Shown: positions 27,878-36,555 of the stretch, in pieces | Layout: each line of letters starts with the position of its first letter | Position numbering within the stretch: the stretch's first letter is position 1 | Assembly: GCF_000428925.1 (NCBI RefSeq) | Contig: NZ_AUAW01000009.1 | Span: 45,608 to 109,607, forward strand | Length of the DNA stretch: 64,000 nucleotides | Direction: 5' to 3' | Source of the DNA: Furfurilactobacillus rossiae DSM 15814 | GTDB taxonomy: Bacteria > Bacillota > Bacilli > Lactobacillales > Lactobacillaceae | Position numbers and translations under genes: made by a program | Notes under the pieces: model-generated | What the model was told of the DNA's origin: nothing | Databases searched by the model: none | Seen by the model: the letters and a program-made list of their open reading frames with translations, nothing else

Positions 27878-28138
27878 ATGGAAAATAGAGAACTAGGTGT
27901 TTTTAAAGTCCGACAAAGCGGACACTCACTTGTGGTTACGGTTCCCAAGGGAATAAATGTGCATAAAGGCGATCAAGTTAGTTTCTCACAGGGGAGCGAT
28001 GGTGTAATTCAGTTTAAGCCGTTGTCAAATGAAAATCCTTGGTTGAATGGTAAATACGCTGACGTGGATTTTCGTGGTGGTATGAAAGAAGCTGAAATCA
28101 ATATTGGCATGGAAAGACGTGTTGGAAAGGAATTGTAA
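27878..28138 (+). CDS. AbrB/MazE-type antitoxin
   Basis: An 86-residue protein whose N-terminal half is a swapped-hairpin AbrB-like DNA-binding domain (VFKVRQSGHSLVVTVPKGI, then GDQVSFSQGSDGVIQFKP). The C-terminal tail from about residue 50 (NPWLNGKYADVDFRGG) is polar and probably wraps the toxin. It is followed after 2 bp by the PemK/MazF-like gene, the usual antitoxin-first order. TCGGAGG lies 8 nt before the ATG. The palindrome over its promoter fits autoregulation by the antitoxin-toxin complex. Confidence 0.9.
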   Translation: MENRELGVFKVRQSGHSLVVTVPKGINVHKGDQVSFSQGSDGVIQFKPLSNENPWLNGKYADVDFRGGMKEAEINIGMERRVGKEL

Positions 28139-28140
28139 GA

Positions 28141-28503
28141 ATGGCCTACCCAGAACAAGGGGACATTATTTTTATCGATGCTGAACCACATGCAGGACAT
28201 GAGACTGGCGGACATGATCCTAGGCATGGCAACATTCAACGCCCATTAATAGTGCTAAGTAACACTGGTTATAACCAATTTACTGGTATGGTTAGCGGAA
28301 TGCCAATCACACATGAGATGAGGGATGATAACACACGGTTTATGCAGTTTATCGATGGGACAAGTGGTGTTCACGGATCAATTATTCTTTGGCAAATGCC
28401 ATTTTATGATTTTGATGGTCGCCATGGCAGAATTGTTGGTCATGTTTCTCCTCGCTTATTGAACACATTGTTAGCGAGGGTGAAGGACATTTTTGATTTG
28501 TAA
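28141..28503 (+). CDS. MazF/PemK-type mRNA interferase toxin
   Basis: A 120-residue toxin of the PemK/MazF family, ribosome-independent endoribonucleases. QGDIIFIDAEPHAGHETGGHDPRHGNIQRPLIVLSN holds the S1-S2 loop and the conserved Arg (QRPLIV); the core strand GMVSGMPIT and the C-terminal helix LLARVKDIF are present. Its start lies 2 bp after the antitoxin stop, with GGAAAGGA in the antitoxin end as ribosome site, so translation is coupled. Cleavage sequence unknown. Confidence 0.92.
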   Translation: MAYPEQGDIIFIDAEPHAGHETGGHDPRHGNIQRPLIVLSNTGYNQFTGMVSGMPITHEMRDDNTRFMQFIDGTSGVHGSIILWQMPFYDFDGRHGRIVGHVSPRLLNTLLARVKDIFDL

Positions 28504-28739
28504 AATAGTGAAATGGATTTACAAAAAAAGCATGTTGCATAAAGAAATGGTGTGAAATCAGCCACTTTGATTGGTATTAGAGGATGATGATACAGCATAC
28601 CTTTTTAAACTTGTGAAATCGTAATATATGGAACTGAAATTCCCTTTTTAAACGTCACACTTTAAAAAAAGTTACTGTATGCATGGTTGTTTTAAAATCT
28701 GTGCCTGCAAGTAAAAGTAAAATGGTTATAATAATATTT

Positions 28740-28782
28740 AAGCGTACTGTATGCTCGAGAGTGAGAATACAGTACGCTTTTT
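28740..28782. terminator. Bidirectional intrinsic terminator
   Basis: AAGCGTACTGTAT pairs with ATACAGTACGCTT around a 14-nt loop, with TTTTT on the right. It lies between the toxin gene and the convergent SdpI-like gene. The 236 bp from 28504 to 28739 show nothing else supportable. Confidence 0.85.
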
Positions 28783-28790
28783 CGTAACTA

Positions 28791-29360
28791 TTACGGCGTT
28801 TTCGGTCGTTGCGGTAAATAAGCATAACCAATCGTGAGCACAAGTGCGATAACCACGGTTGTCAACATAAACGTTACGGTCTTAGCCGGCCAAAAATTAC
28901 CGAGGATGATAATCGTATAGCCAGCCGCCACAATCAGCCAACCGCCAAAGTAATTCACTTTATGCCACATTTCAGGTGACCTGTAGGTTGGTGGAATGCG
29001 AATGCCCATCAGATGATTTTGTGGTATGAATAGACTTCCAACGCCAATTAAGAAAAATAGTATGCCGATGCCAGTTGCCAAACTTGGTTTTAGGAAACTT
29101 GGCCAAATAGCGAATGTTAAAAGTAATAAATCAAAACTCAACGTGTAATTTGTCGGAACCTCTAATCCCTTTGCAAAATTAGTTTGATGATTATCCATCC
29201 AAACGGCACAGATACTTGTTAATGCAACCCCAATCACCAAGACCCCGATTAGCGGTAGTAATGTCTGTTTAGTTGATCTAAATAACAGAAAAATAGCTAG
29301 TAAACCATAGATGACAGTTAGTGTGACGAAACCTGCTCGTTTTTGTAGAAGTTTTCGCAT
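28791..29360 (-). CDS. SdpI-family membrane protein
   Basis: A 189-residue protein with about six membrane segments. The SdpI motif LMGIRIPPTYRSPEMWHKVNYFGGWL lies in its C-terminal third. In Bacillus SdpI gives immunity to the SdpC toxin and signals to the SdpR repressor; no SdpC or SdpR lies nearby, so the role here may be general envelope protection. The ATG at 29360 has AAAGG about 10 nt upstream; earlier ATGs are badly spaced. Confidence 0.85.
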   Translation of the reverse strand: MRKLLQKRAGFVTLTVIYGLLAIFLLFRSTKQTLLPLIGVLVIGVALTSICAVWMDNHQTNFAKGLEVPTNYTLSFDLLLLTFAIWPSFLKPSLATGIGILFFLIGVGSLFIPQNHLMGIRIPPTYRSPEMWHKVNYFGGWLIVAAGYTIIILGNFWPAKTVTFMLTTVVIALVLTIGYAYLPQRPKTP

Positions 29361-29551
29361 ATCCATGACCTTTCTGATATGGTGTAACATAGTATTTTCA
29401 ATGTTAGTATACGACCAAAAATCGAAATAGTAGTTGGAAAAGTTTCACTACAAAGATGGATTTTATAACACGCCCTGAATTAATTTCACAAAGTGTTTTT
29501 AAACGTTTTGATGAGAGCAAACAACGCTTGTGAAGAAGCGCTATATCAAAG

Positions 29552-29588
29552 TGTAAGCGTTGACATTTACTGGTAGTATGTTTAAATT
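29552..29588 (+). promoter_or_regulatory. nox promoter with cre box over -35
   Basis: The consensus -35 TTGACA (29560-29565), a 17-bp spacer and TAATT-type -10 TAAATT (29583-29588) precede nox. TGTAAGCGTTGACA (29552-29565) matches the cre consensus at every defined position and overlaps the -35, so CcpA should regulate nox directly. Confidence 0.75.
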
Positions 29589-29638
29589 AAATTGTACACA
29601 ATATAAATTCAACTTTAAATTTTTTGGAGGCCTTCACC

Positions 29639-30988
29639 ATGAAAGTAATCATCGTTGGTGCTACACATGCAGGTACGTTTGCCGCTCAACAGATTTTGAC
29701 TGAACACCCGGATTATGACGTCACAGTTTACGAACGAAACGATAATTTGTCCTTCTTGTCCTGCGGGATTGCTTTGTGGGTCGGAGGTCATGTGTCAGAC
29801 CCAGACAAGATGTTTTATTCAAGTCCAGAAGCCTTGGCTAAACTTGGTGCAGACATGGAAATGAAGCATGATGTTACCGACATCGACACGGATAATCAAA
29901 CCGTTACGGTTAAGGATTTGGAATCAGGCGAAGTCAGCGAGGTCGCTTATGACAAACTGGTTGTCACCACGGGTTCATGGCCCGTTATTCCGCCAATCGA
30001 CGGGATTGATAACAAGAATGTTTACCTATGTAAGAACTGGACGAACGCCAATGAACTGAAGAACTTGGCTGGTAAAATCAAGAGCGCCGTTGTAATTGGC
30101 GCTGGCTATATTGGTGCAGAACTGGCAGAACAATATGCATTGACGGGCAAGCAAGTGACTTTGATCGATGGTTTGCCACGAGTTCTAGCGAAGAACTTTG
30201 ACAAGGACATCACGGACCGTGTGGAAAAAGAATACACGGATCATGGGGTCAAGCTAGCATTGGGCGAAATGGTAACTGGCTTCAGCGGGGATGATCAAGT
30301 AACGGTTACCACCGACAAGGGAAGTTACACTGCCGATATTGCCATTTTATGTACTGGATTCCGTCCAAATACCGGCTTGATGAAGGACAAGGTCGACATG
30401 TTACCAAACGGTGCCATTGTGACCGACGAATACATGCAGACGAGCTTACCAAACGTCTTTGCTGCCGGTGATTCAGCTGCCGTTCACTACAACCCAACGC
30501 ACAAGAATGATTACATTCCTTTAGCTACTAACGCGGTTCGCCAAGGTATCTTAGTCGGTCACAACATCGAGAAGCCAACGGTTAAATACCTTGGCACGCA
30601 GTCTTCATCAGCCGTTGAGCTGTTTGGCAAGACAATTGCTGCATCCGGTTTAACAACTGAGGGTGCTAAGGCTCGCAACGTTGATGTGGACTCCGTGACG
30701 ATTGAACAGGACTACCGCCCAGACTTCATGTTGAGTACCACACCGGTGCAATGTAGCTTAACGTGGGATCCTGAAACACACCGAGTTCTCGGTGGCGCCT
30801 TCTACAGTGATCACGATGTTTCACAATCAGCCAACGTTATTTCCATGGCTATTCAAACAGAAATGACCATTGAAACCTTATCCATGGTTGACATGCTGTT
30901 CCAACCAAACTTTGACCAGCCATTAAACTGGATCAATGCGGTGGCCATGGCCGCGGTTGCCAAGGCTAACGAAAAGGTAACAAACTAA
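29639..30988 (+). CDS. nox: H2O-forming NADH oxidase
   Basis: A 449-residue flavoprotein of the pyridine nucleotide-disulphide oxidoreductase family. FAD motif VIIVGATHAGTFAA at the N-terminus; single redox-active Cys42 in LSFLSCGIALWVGG; NADH motif VVIGAGYIGAELAEQ near 155; second FAD motif VFAAGDSA. The lone Cys42, which cycles through a sulfenic acid, typifies the four-electron oxidase reducing O2 to water. It regenerates NAD+ so that heterofermenters can make acetate and extra ATP. ATG at 29639 with GGAGG 8 nt upstream. Confidence 0.95.
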   Translation: MKVIIVGATHAGTFAAQQILTEHPDYDVTVYERNDNLSFLSCGIALWVGGHVSDPDKMFYSSPEALAKLGADMEMKHDVTDIDTDNQTVTVKDLESGEVSEVAYDKLVVTTGSWPVIPPIDGIDNKNVYLCKNWTNANELKNLAGKIKSAVVIGAGYIGAELAEQYALTGKQVTLIDGLPRVLAKNFDKDITDRVEKEYTDHGVKLALGEMVTGFSGDDQVTVTTDKGSYTADIAILCTGFRPNTGLMKDKVDMLPNGAIVTDEYMQTSLPNVFAAGDSAAVHYNPTHKNDYIPLATNAVRQGILVGHNIEKPTVKYLGTQSSSAVELFGKTIAASGLTTEGAKARNVDVDSVTIEQDYRPDFMLSTTPVQCSLTWDPETHRVLGGAFYSDHDVSQSANVISMAIQTEMTIETLSMVDMLFQPNFDQPLNWINAVAMAAVAKANEKVTN

Positions 30989-31004
30989 TTTTATGAAATA
31001 AAAG

Positions 31005-31059
31005 AAACTGGTTCATTATCAGGGCTTAAGACTAAGGCCATGATAGTGAATCAGTTTTT
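31005..31059. terminator. Terminator of nox
   Basis: A long interrupted stem (AAACTG...TCA...GGC with GCC...TGA...CAGTTT) is followed by TTTTT on the plus strand. Its right arm overlaps the stop codon of the minus-strand small gene at 31051. Confidence 0.75.
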
Positions 31060-31224
31060 GTGATTTTTCTTATAGAGTGTGTAATAACCTAGAACTTCCA
31101 GGCTTAACCCCATGTATGTGATTTGGACAATGTTGTTGTCAAATCCGATTGCAAAAGTCCCAAATAGTGCGACAACAAGTGTGAAGAGCATTAACAAACG
31201 TAAAACGAAATCTTTAGTCTCCAT
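31051..31224 (-). CDS. Small membrane protein, tandem copy A (57 aa)
   Basis: A 57-residue protein with two hydrophobic helices (VLRLLMLFTLVVALFGTFAI and ITYMGLSLEVLGYYTLY) and a basic tail. The ATG at 31224 has GAGG 7 nt upstream. It is a clear paralogue of the gene 108 bp upstream on the same strand: both share the pattern VL-LL-L-T, FGT--IG, IVQ--Y and GYYT. Conservation of two tandem copies, each with its own ribosome site, argues that it is real. Function unknown; the size and two-helix form suit membrane microproteins or an immunity-like role. Confidence 0.75.
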   Translation of the reverse strand: METKDFVLRLLMLFTLVVALFGTFAIGFDNNIVQITYMGLSLEVLGYYTLYKKNHKN

Positions 31225-31332
31225 AATGGGGCCTCATTTCAGCGGATCTATTCAAGTGAACTCATTTTACTCTCAGTACATCTGCCGAAACATTCATCTG
31301 TAAACAAAAAGCGTGCATTATTGCAATAAAAG

Positions 31333-31500
31333 TTAATTTCCATCGTCAAAGATTGTGTAGTAACCAAACATTTCGGCCAAAATGGTGATATAAGATAACT
31401 GGACGATCAGACTATTGTCTCCGATAAACAATGTGCCGAAGATTGTTGTTAGTGCTGTCACCAAAATGAGTAGATTTAAAACAAGCGCCTTTTTTGTCAT
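31333..31500 (-). CDS. Small membrane protein, tandem copy B (55 aa)
   Basis: A 55-residue paralogue of the 31051-31224 product with two membrane helices (LVLNLLILVTALTTIFGTLF and LSYITILAEMFGYYTIF). It ends acidic (DDGN) where copy A ends basic (KKNHKN), so the cytoplasmic tails differ in charge. The ATG at 31500 follows GAGG by 7 nt, the same layout as copy A; an upstream ATG six codons earlier is not used because the site lies inside that stretch. Function unknown. Confidence 0.75.
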   Translation of the reverse strand: MTKKALVLNLLILVTALTTIFGTLFIGDNSLIVQLSYITILAEMFGYYTIFDDGN

Positions 31501-31608
31501 AATTAGACCTCGTTTCATTGAGAGCAGTTAAATTGCACAAAATGATTATATTTGAACATTGTTTTACTACGATCAACAAAATAAGGGAACTAATTTGTTT
31601 CGAATTGT

Positions 31609-31938
31609 TTAGTTACTTGGCCAAGTATTGACTGTATTAAAATTATTCAAACCTTGCCAAGCTGATTTAGGTTGTGCGGCATCACCGATCTTTCTAAGAG
31701 CCGCGCCTTCATCGGCGGTTAGCTTAAGGTGATCAGCCAAGCACATCGTGTTGATGTTCTGGTAGACAGAGCGCGCTTCGTTTTGTGGTGTTTGTTGTTG
31801 ATGAGCCAGCTTTTCACTGGATTGGTCAATGATTTCTAATAAGTGTTGACGATTGTTCTCTTGTTCGTTTGCAGTGGCAACAGCCCGTTTGAATTCACTG
31901 AAAAGGCCGAGGATGGTTTCTTTATCGTTAGTTGACAT
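31609..31938 (-). CDS. Small helical protein of unknown function
   Basis: A 109-residue soluble protein that I do not recognise. Prediction by eye is mainly helical: an N-terminal helix (KETILGLFSEFKRAVATANEQ), a polar linker and a second helical pair (ARSVYQNINTMCLADHL, ADEGAALRKIGDAA). No signal or membrane segment. GGAGGAA lies 6-7 nt before the ATG. Its size and helical nature recall bacteriocin-immunity four-helix bundles, but no bacteriocin gene is near and no motif is decisive. Confidence 0.65.
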   Translation of the reverse strand: MSTNDKETILGLFSEFKRAVATANEQENNRQHLLEIIDQSSEKLAHQQQTPQNEARSVYQNINTMCLADHLKLTADEGAALRKIGDAAQPKSAWQGLNNFNTVNTWPSN

Positions 31939-32053
31939 AGTTATTCCTCCTGTGAATATTATGTATGATTAATGATTCAATAATAATGTACCACTGAGAG
32001 TCTAGATCATGCCAGTTGTAGTTATACGTGACGTGTGTTACCTTATTCGTATC

Positions 32054-32237
32054 AATTAAAACGAGGTTGGGCTGTATGAGTGTGATTAATCTTTAGTAAC
32101 TAGTTTTTGAACGAACCCGAAACAGGGGTTAGTTTGTGCTGGACTAAAGGTTAGGACACTCGCACGCCAGACAAAATGGAGTTAATCCATGATGGAGACC
32201 GTGTGAGTTGCTGAAACGCAATAAGCACGGTCTTTTT
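32054..32237 (+). ncRNA. Structured leader ending in a terminator, upstream of MutS2-like gene
   Basis: A long hairpin (GAGTGTGATTAATCTTTAGT, 32078-32097, with 32143-32161; inner AACGAACCC with GGGTTAGTTT) is followed at 32196-32237 by a clear terminator (GACCGTG...GTTGC, loop, GCAA...CACGGTC, TTTTT). The MutS2-like start lies 50 bp after. This could be an attenuating leader, a separate small RNA, or the end of a repeat of the long-hairpin type. I see no T-box or known riboswitch core. Confidence 0.45.
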
Positions 32238-32287
32238 GTGCACTTTTTTCCGGCACAAATGCGGAATTGTAGGAGAATCAAACCATC

Positions 32288-34183
32288 ATGAATGAAGAAA
32301 CTTATCAAAAAACGGACTTTAACGTTATTCGCCAGCAGGTTGCCAAACTTGCTACGAGTGAAGCAGCGCAGACACATTTGCAACACATGACCATCCTAAC
32401 GAACCTAGCTGAAGTTCAAGCATTGCAAACAGAAACGGTTGAGGCTAGGCAGTTACTTGATGCTAATGTACATTTGCCATTTCTGAGCCTGGATACGGTT
32501 CAAAATTTATTAACTAAGCTGCACCGTGGTTATTTGCTTACGGCCGAACAACTCGTGCAAGTGGCCGACTTTGTTCGTGGCAATGCTGACGTAGCCACGG
32601 TGCTCAAACGTAACGCAACGATTGCACCGACACTAGCCAGTTACGCGGACGCCTTAACGTCAGTGACCGATCTGGCAGATGATATTTATAACGTTATTCA
32701 TAACAACCAGGTCATCGATGATGCAACAGGGAATCTGCGAAAGCTGCGGCGTCATCAACGCGATGTTCAGGCACAGGTTCAAGCGGTTGTGCAGAAGGCG
32801 AGTCAGCGATACGCACGGATGCTTCAGGAACGTTTGCCAGTCACCAAAGCCGATCAGCTTGTGCTGGCCGTCCAAGCGACGTTTAAAAATCAGGTTCCGG
32901 GTACGGTTGTCGGTAGTTCTGCGACGGGCTCGACGATTTACATTGAACCGCAAACTGCCATCAGATTGAATAGTGAACTGGCCGAAGTAACGAGTGGCGT
33001 TGAAGCTGAGGTTTATCAAATTTTGGCTGGCTTAAACGCTCGCGTTAGTGAATATGAAACCACAATTTTACGTAATCTAGACGTCATCACGGCGTTAGAT
33101 GAAATCATGGCTCGCGGCAAGTACAGTGCCTCGATCAATGGTGTGCGCCCACATCTGAATGAGCGAGATCAAGTGAGAATCGACAAAGGCCGTCATCCAC
33201 TATTGGGCGAACATGCGGTACCACTATCTGTCCGGTTGGGATATGACCATCGTGGTTTGATTATTACCGGGCCAAACGCCGGTGGAAAAACGGTTGTCCT
33301 AAAGACAATTGGCCTCTTTATCATCATGGCCCAATGTGGACTACAGGTGCCAGCCGCCGATACAACTGAATTGCCAATCTTGCAGCAGATGTTTGCTGAT
33401 ATCGGGGATGACCAGAGCATTGAGAATGCCTTGAGTACTTTCTCGAGTCATTTGACTAATTTAACGGCCATCACGAATGCGATTAAGCCACACAGTTTAG
33501 TTCTGCTCGACGAGATTGGTAGCGGGACTGAACCAAATGAAGGGGCAGCACTGGCTATCGCGGTGATTGAATATCTGTATCAGCATGGCGCACTCGTCGT
33601 TGTCACAACGCATTATGGTGAAATCAAACGGTATGCTCAGCAGCATCCTGCCTTTACCACTGCGGCGATGGCGTTTGATGAAGCGACCTTGATGCCGAAA
33701 TATCAGTTATTGATGAATGAGGTTGGCGATAGTAATGCCTTTTGGCTGGCCCGTCGTTTGAAATTGAATCCAAACATTATCGAGCAAGCAGATCATTATC
33801 TAACTGACCATGATTATCGGACGGATATTTACCAGATGAAGGCCGTTCAACACGTTGAAAAACGTGAGCAAATTACTTACACACAAGGGGATCGTGTTCG
33901 TCTTAACACAGATGGTCGTCAAGGACTCGTCTACGCTCAAGACAAGCAAGCCGAGACGGTGACTGTTTACGTCAACAATCAGTTTGAAACGATTCCGGAA
34001 CGGCGATTAACTCGACTAGGTAAAGCGGCTGATTTATATCCTGCAGGGTATGACATGACACGGTTATTTAAGAAGTACGATGACTATAAGTTCCAGCGTG
34101 ATCTGGATCGCGGCTCCATGAAGGCGCAGAAGAAGCTGGACAAACAGATGCGTCAGCTACAAGATGATCGGCACCAGTCATAA
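32288..34183 (+). CDS. MutS2-like ATPase without Smr domain
   Basis: A 631-residue MutS-family protein. Residues 1-290 are the MutS2-like lever/clamp helices (including SSATGSTIYIEPQTAIRLNSE, typical of MutS2). Walker A GPNAGGKTVVLKT lies near 330, Walker B LVLLDEIGSGTEPNEG near 410, with the TTHYGEIK switch. Canonical MutS2 has about 780-790 residues and a C-terminal Smr nuclease domain; here the protein ends in a basic segment (KKYDDYKFQRDLDRGSMKAQ), so Smr is absent. It is probably a second MutS2 paralogue acting on branched DNA or stalled ribosomes. GGAG lies 13 nt upstream of the ATG, a rather long spacing. Confidence 0.88.
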   Translation: MNEETYQKTDFNVIRQQVAKLATSEAAQTHLQHMTILTNLAEVQALQTETVEARQLLDANVHLPFLSLDTVQNLLTKLHRGYLLTAEQLVQVADFVRGNADVATVLKRNATIAPTLASYADALTSVTDLADDIYNVIHNNQVIDDATGNLRKLRRHQRDVQAQVQAVVQKASQRYARMLQERLPVTKADQLVLAVQATFKNQVPGTVVGSSATGSTIYIEPQTAIRLNSELAEVTSGVEAEVYQILAGLNARVSEYETTILRNLDVITALDEIMARGKYSASINGVRPHLNERDQVRIDKGRHPLLGEHAVPLSVRLGYDHRGLIITGPNAGGKTVVLKTIGLFIIMAQCGLQVPAADTTELPILQQMFADIGDDQSIENALSTFSSHLTNLTAITNAIKPHSLVLLDEIGSGTEPNEGAALAIAVIEYLYQHGALVVVTTHYGEIKRYAQQHPAFTTAAMAFDEATLMPKYQLLMNEVGDSNAFWLARRLKLNPNIIEQADHYLTDHDYRTDIYQMKAVQHVEKREQITYTQGDRVRLNTDGRQGLVYAQDKQAETVTVYVNNQFETIPERRLTRLGKAADLYPAGYDMTRLFKKYDDYKFQRDLDRGSMKAQKKLDKQMRQLQDDRHQS

Positions 34184-34283
34184 TTCTAAACTGACGTGGT
34201 CATAAAACTGTCAATCAGTCCGAAACGGCGATAAACTATGAGCATGATTCAGTTTAAAAACATCAGTTAATGAGGTTATGCAA

Positions 34284-34754
34284 ATGGCATACAAAGTTGA
34301 TTTTAAAGAAGTTTCGCCAGTTGGATTGGAAAGTTCACCGGTCGCCGATGCACTGGCAGGCTTGCGGGCAAACGAAGCCCGTTATTTCTGGAACAAATAC
34401 AAGTTTGAATACGTGACCTACCCAGCCAGTGAAAAGCAGGAAGAAGTAGCCTGGTTTGAAAAGCTAATTAAGGCGGAACGCGATTTAACATTCAGTGAGA
34501 AACTGTTAGAAGTCGCCGTTTATGAAGACGATGATCTGTACTGGCCAGAATTTTACTTTGAAAACGGTATGGTATTGAATGTGCTATACGAAAAAACGGG
34601 TGAAAAGCCCAAACGTGCTGTTGGTATCAAGTTAGCAGTTGGTGCACCAGTACCACCTGAGTTGGAAGGTAAATTTAAGTTTGCTCATCAACGTTCTAAG
34701 CTAGCGGGTGAAATTCGTGGTAGTTTCTTCAAGGTAAAACAAACGTGGTTGTAG
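34284..34754 (+). CDS. Conserved hypothetical protein
   Basis: A 156-residue soluble protein that I cannot assign. It is rich in aromatic and acidic residues (EARYFWNKYKFEYVTYPASE, EDDDLYWPEFYFENGMVLNV) and ends basic. Alternating strands and helices suggest a compact alpha/beta fold. The ATG at 34284 (MAYKVDF) is chosen because GAGG precedes it by 8 nt; an ATG 6 nt upstream is too close to that site. No operon partner is evident: it lies 100 bp after the MutS2-like gene and 101 bp before the membrane protein gene. Confidence 0.7.
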   Translation: MAYKVDFKEVSPVGLESSPVADALAGLRANEARYFWNKYKFEYVTYPASEKQEEVAWFEKLIKAERDLTFSEKLLEVAVYEDDDLYWPEFYFENGMVLNVLYEKTGEKPKRAVGIKLAVGAPVPPELEGKFKFAHQRSKLAGEIRGSFFKVKQTWL

Positions 34755-34855
34755 AAAGTTACACATCAATAACGGATTCTCATGCGGTGTTCATTTTGTC
34801 TTCACTTTAACTATGGTAAGATACCAACGTTATTTTTAATTTTGGGGTGAACATT

Positions 34856-36493
34856 GTGGACTATCGTGAATCATTAATGGCACAAGGAAGTCAGCATCAA
34901 CGAACGGCTGGCTTCTATGGTTGGGCCAGAGAACACCGGAAACTCTGGCTGTGGTTAACGTTTGTACTCGTCGCCATAGCAGTGGAGCTGCCGTTTTTAT
35001 TGAATAATCACCTGTTCGGCGGGTGGGACCAACAATTCCACGTCAATCGTATCGAAGAACTGTATCTCTCTGCTAAAAATGGCGTATGGCATAACGCGAT
35101 TAGCACATACACGTTTCGTGGGTCTGGTCTTGGCATTCAAATCTTTTATCCATATGTCTTTCTGTATCCGTATGCGATATTGAGGTTAGTCGGCCTACCG
35201 GGGATTATGGCGTTATACCTAGGCAATGCTTTTTATATCATCGCAAGTTGCTGGATTTCATACTGGTGTATGCGCGTATTTCTAAAACTGCGAGCAGCAC
35301 GGCGGCCAATCTCCGGGGCATGGTTATTCGCCATATTGTATAACCTGTCTGGTTACATGGTCTTTAATGAAACCGTGCGTTTCGACTTGCCCGAAGCACA
35401 ATCAATGATGTGGTATCCCATCTTATTTTTGGGCCTATATCTCACACTGACTGAACACCGACGTGGCTGGTTGCTGACAACGCTGGGCGCGACGATGCTC
35501 GTATACACGCACGTCTTGTCAGCCTTGTTAGCAGCGGGGACGGTCGTTGTTGTTCTAGCTCTTGGTTGGCGCTACCTTAATCGGTGGCAAACATGGCTGG
35601 ATTTAGTACTCACAGCAGTAGTAACCGGTCTGCTAAGTTTGCCAGAACTACTGGGGATGCTTGGTACTACGAAACAAGTAACAGTGGCCTCACCGTTGAT
35701 CGGTTCGCTGGCAAAACAGGCGATTTCACCCTTCGTCGCAGTCGTCTTTAGTATTGGCAATGTCACGAAAACGGGCTTGTTGACGCACGGCGTGACCTTG
35801 GGCACGATTGTCTTGTTGGCGCTTGTGGCGCTATGGATCGGTTTTCGTCATCTCGATCGGTTTGGCAAAACACTGGCTATTTTAAGCACGGTTCTGTTCT
35901 GGATGACAACAAAACTCTTTCCATGGCGTTTTCTGGAACATACGCCGATCAACCTAATTCAGCATCCATGGCGGTTCTATACGTTTATCAGTTTCTTTGT
36001 CCTGGTCGCCTTTGTCATCCTAGTTGATCGCATGCAATTACGTTTCAACTGGCAGGGTTGGATTGTAGGATTGTCACTGTTACTCACGATGGTGACCGGA
36101 TTCGTCTATGCCGGGGTATCGTCGCCAAAGGTGAGTGCCAATAGCTATGAACAGTTTGCGACGGATGCGAATTATTTCGATTACGCGCCCAAACGCAGTG
36201 TGCATCATCTGAAAGCTATCTATGCACATCAGGCAGTGGTCTTTGAAGGCGATGAAGCCATTAGTCATCCACATGTAAAGATGATTGCACAACCTAATGG
36301 GATGACCATTCAGTTGCCCAAGACGGTAAGTGGTCACCGGGTAGACTTACCGGTTTTTAACTACGGCAGTCAGCATTATGTGGTGAGAACGGGTGATGCC
36401 AAGCGATTACATGTGAGTGTTTCTGAACGCGGGACGGTACAGGTTTACGTGCCAAGTGGAACTAAAACAGTGCAGGTTCATTATCGGAAATAA
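34856..36493 (+). CDS. Polytopic membrane protein, GT-C/PTPS-related type
   Basis: A 545-residue protein with about ten to twelve membrane helices and a C-terminal outer domain (from about residue 420). The first outer loop, LFGGWDQQFHVNRIEELYLS, has acidic and aromatic residues after the first helix, as in GT-C lipid-linked sugar transferases and the 6-pyruvoyl-tetrahydropterin synthase-related membrane family. It may modify wall polymers, but donor and acceptor cannot be read. GTG at 34856 is preferred because GGGG lies 8 nt upstream. A strong terminator follows. Confidence 0.75.
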   Translation: MDYRESLMAQGSQHQRTAGFYGWAREHRKLWLWLTFVLVAIAVELPFLLNNHLFGGWDQQFHVNRIEELYLSAKNGVWHNAISTYTFRGSGLGIQIFYPYVFLYPYAILRLVGLPGIMALYLGNAFYIIASCWISYWCMRVFLKLRAARRPISGAWLFAILYNLSGYMVFNETVRFDLPEAQSMMWYPILFLGLYLTLTEHRRGWLLTTLGATMLVYTHVLSALLAAGTVVVVLALGWRYLNRWQTWLDLVLTAVVTGLLSLPELLGMLGTTKQVTVASPLIGSLAKQAISPFVAVVFSIGNVTKTGLLTHGVTLGTIVLLALVALWIGFRHLDRFGKTLAILSTVLFWMTTKLFPWRFLEHTPINLIQHPWRFYTFISFFVLVAFVILVDRMQLRFNWQGWIVGLSLLLTMVTGFVYAGVSSPKVSANSYEQFATDANYFDYAPKRSVHHLKAIYAHQAVVFEGDEAISHPHVKMIAQPNGMTIQLPKTVSGHRVDLPVFNYGSQHYVVRTGDAKRLHVSVSERGTVQVYVPSGTKTVQVHYRK

Positions 36494-36505
36494 GTAGTAG
36501 AATTC

Positions 36506-36555
36506 AAAATCCACCATTGGAGAGCGTTAGCAGACGCTCCAATGGTGGATTTTTT
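36506..36555. terminator. Bidirectional intrinsic terminator
   Basis: A perfect 22-bp stem starting AAAATCCACCATTGGAG closes a 6-nt loop, with T and A tracts. It separates the convergent membrane protein and XRE genes. Confidence 0.92.

Noticed and set aside
29480..29545. Rex box at the nox promoter
   Set aside because: Only separated half sites (TTTCACAAA and CTTGTGAAG) in the wrong spacing; not a TTGTGAAN4TTCACAA operator.
32054..32237. T-box or known riboswitch
   Set aside because: No AGGGTGGNACCGCG element, specifier region or other known aptamer core was found; only generic hairpins and a terminator.
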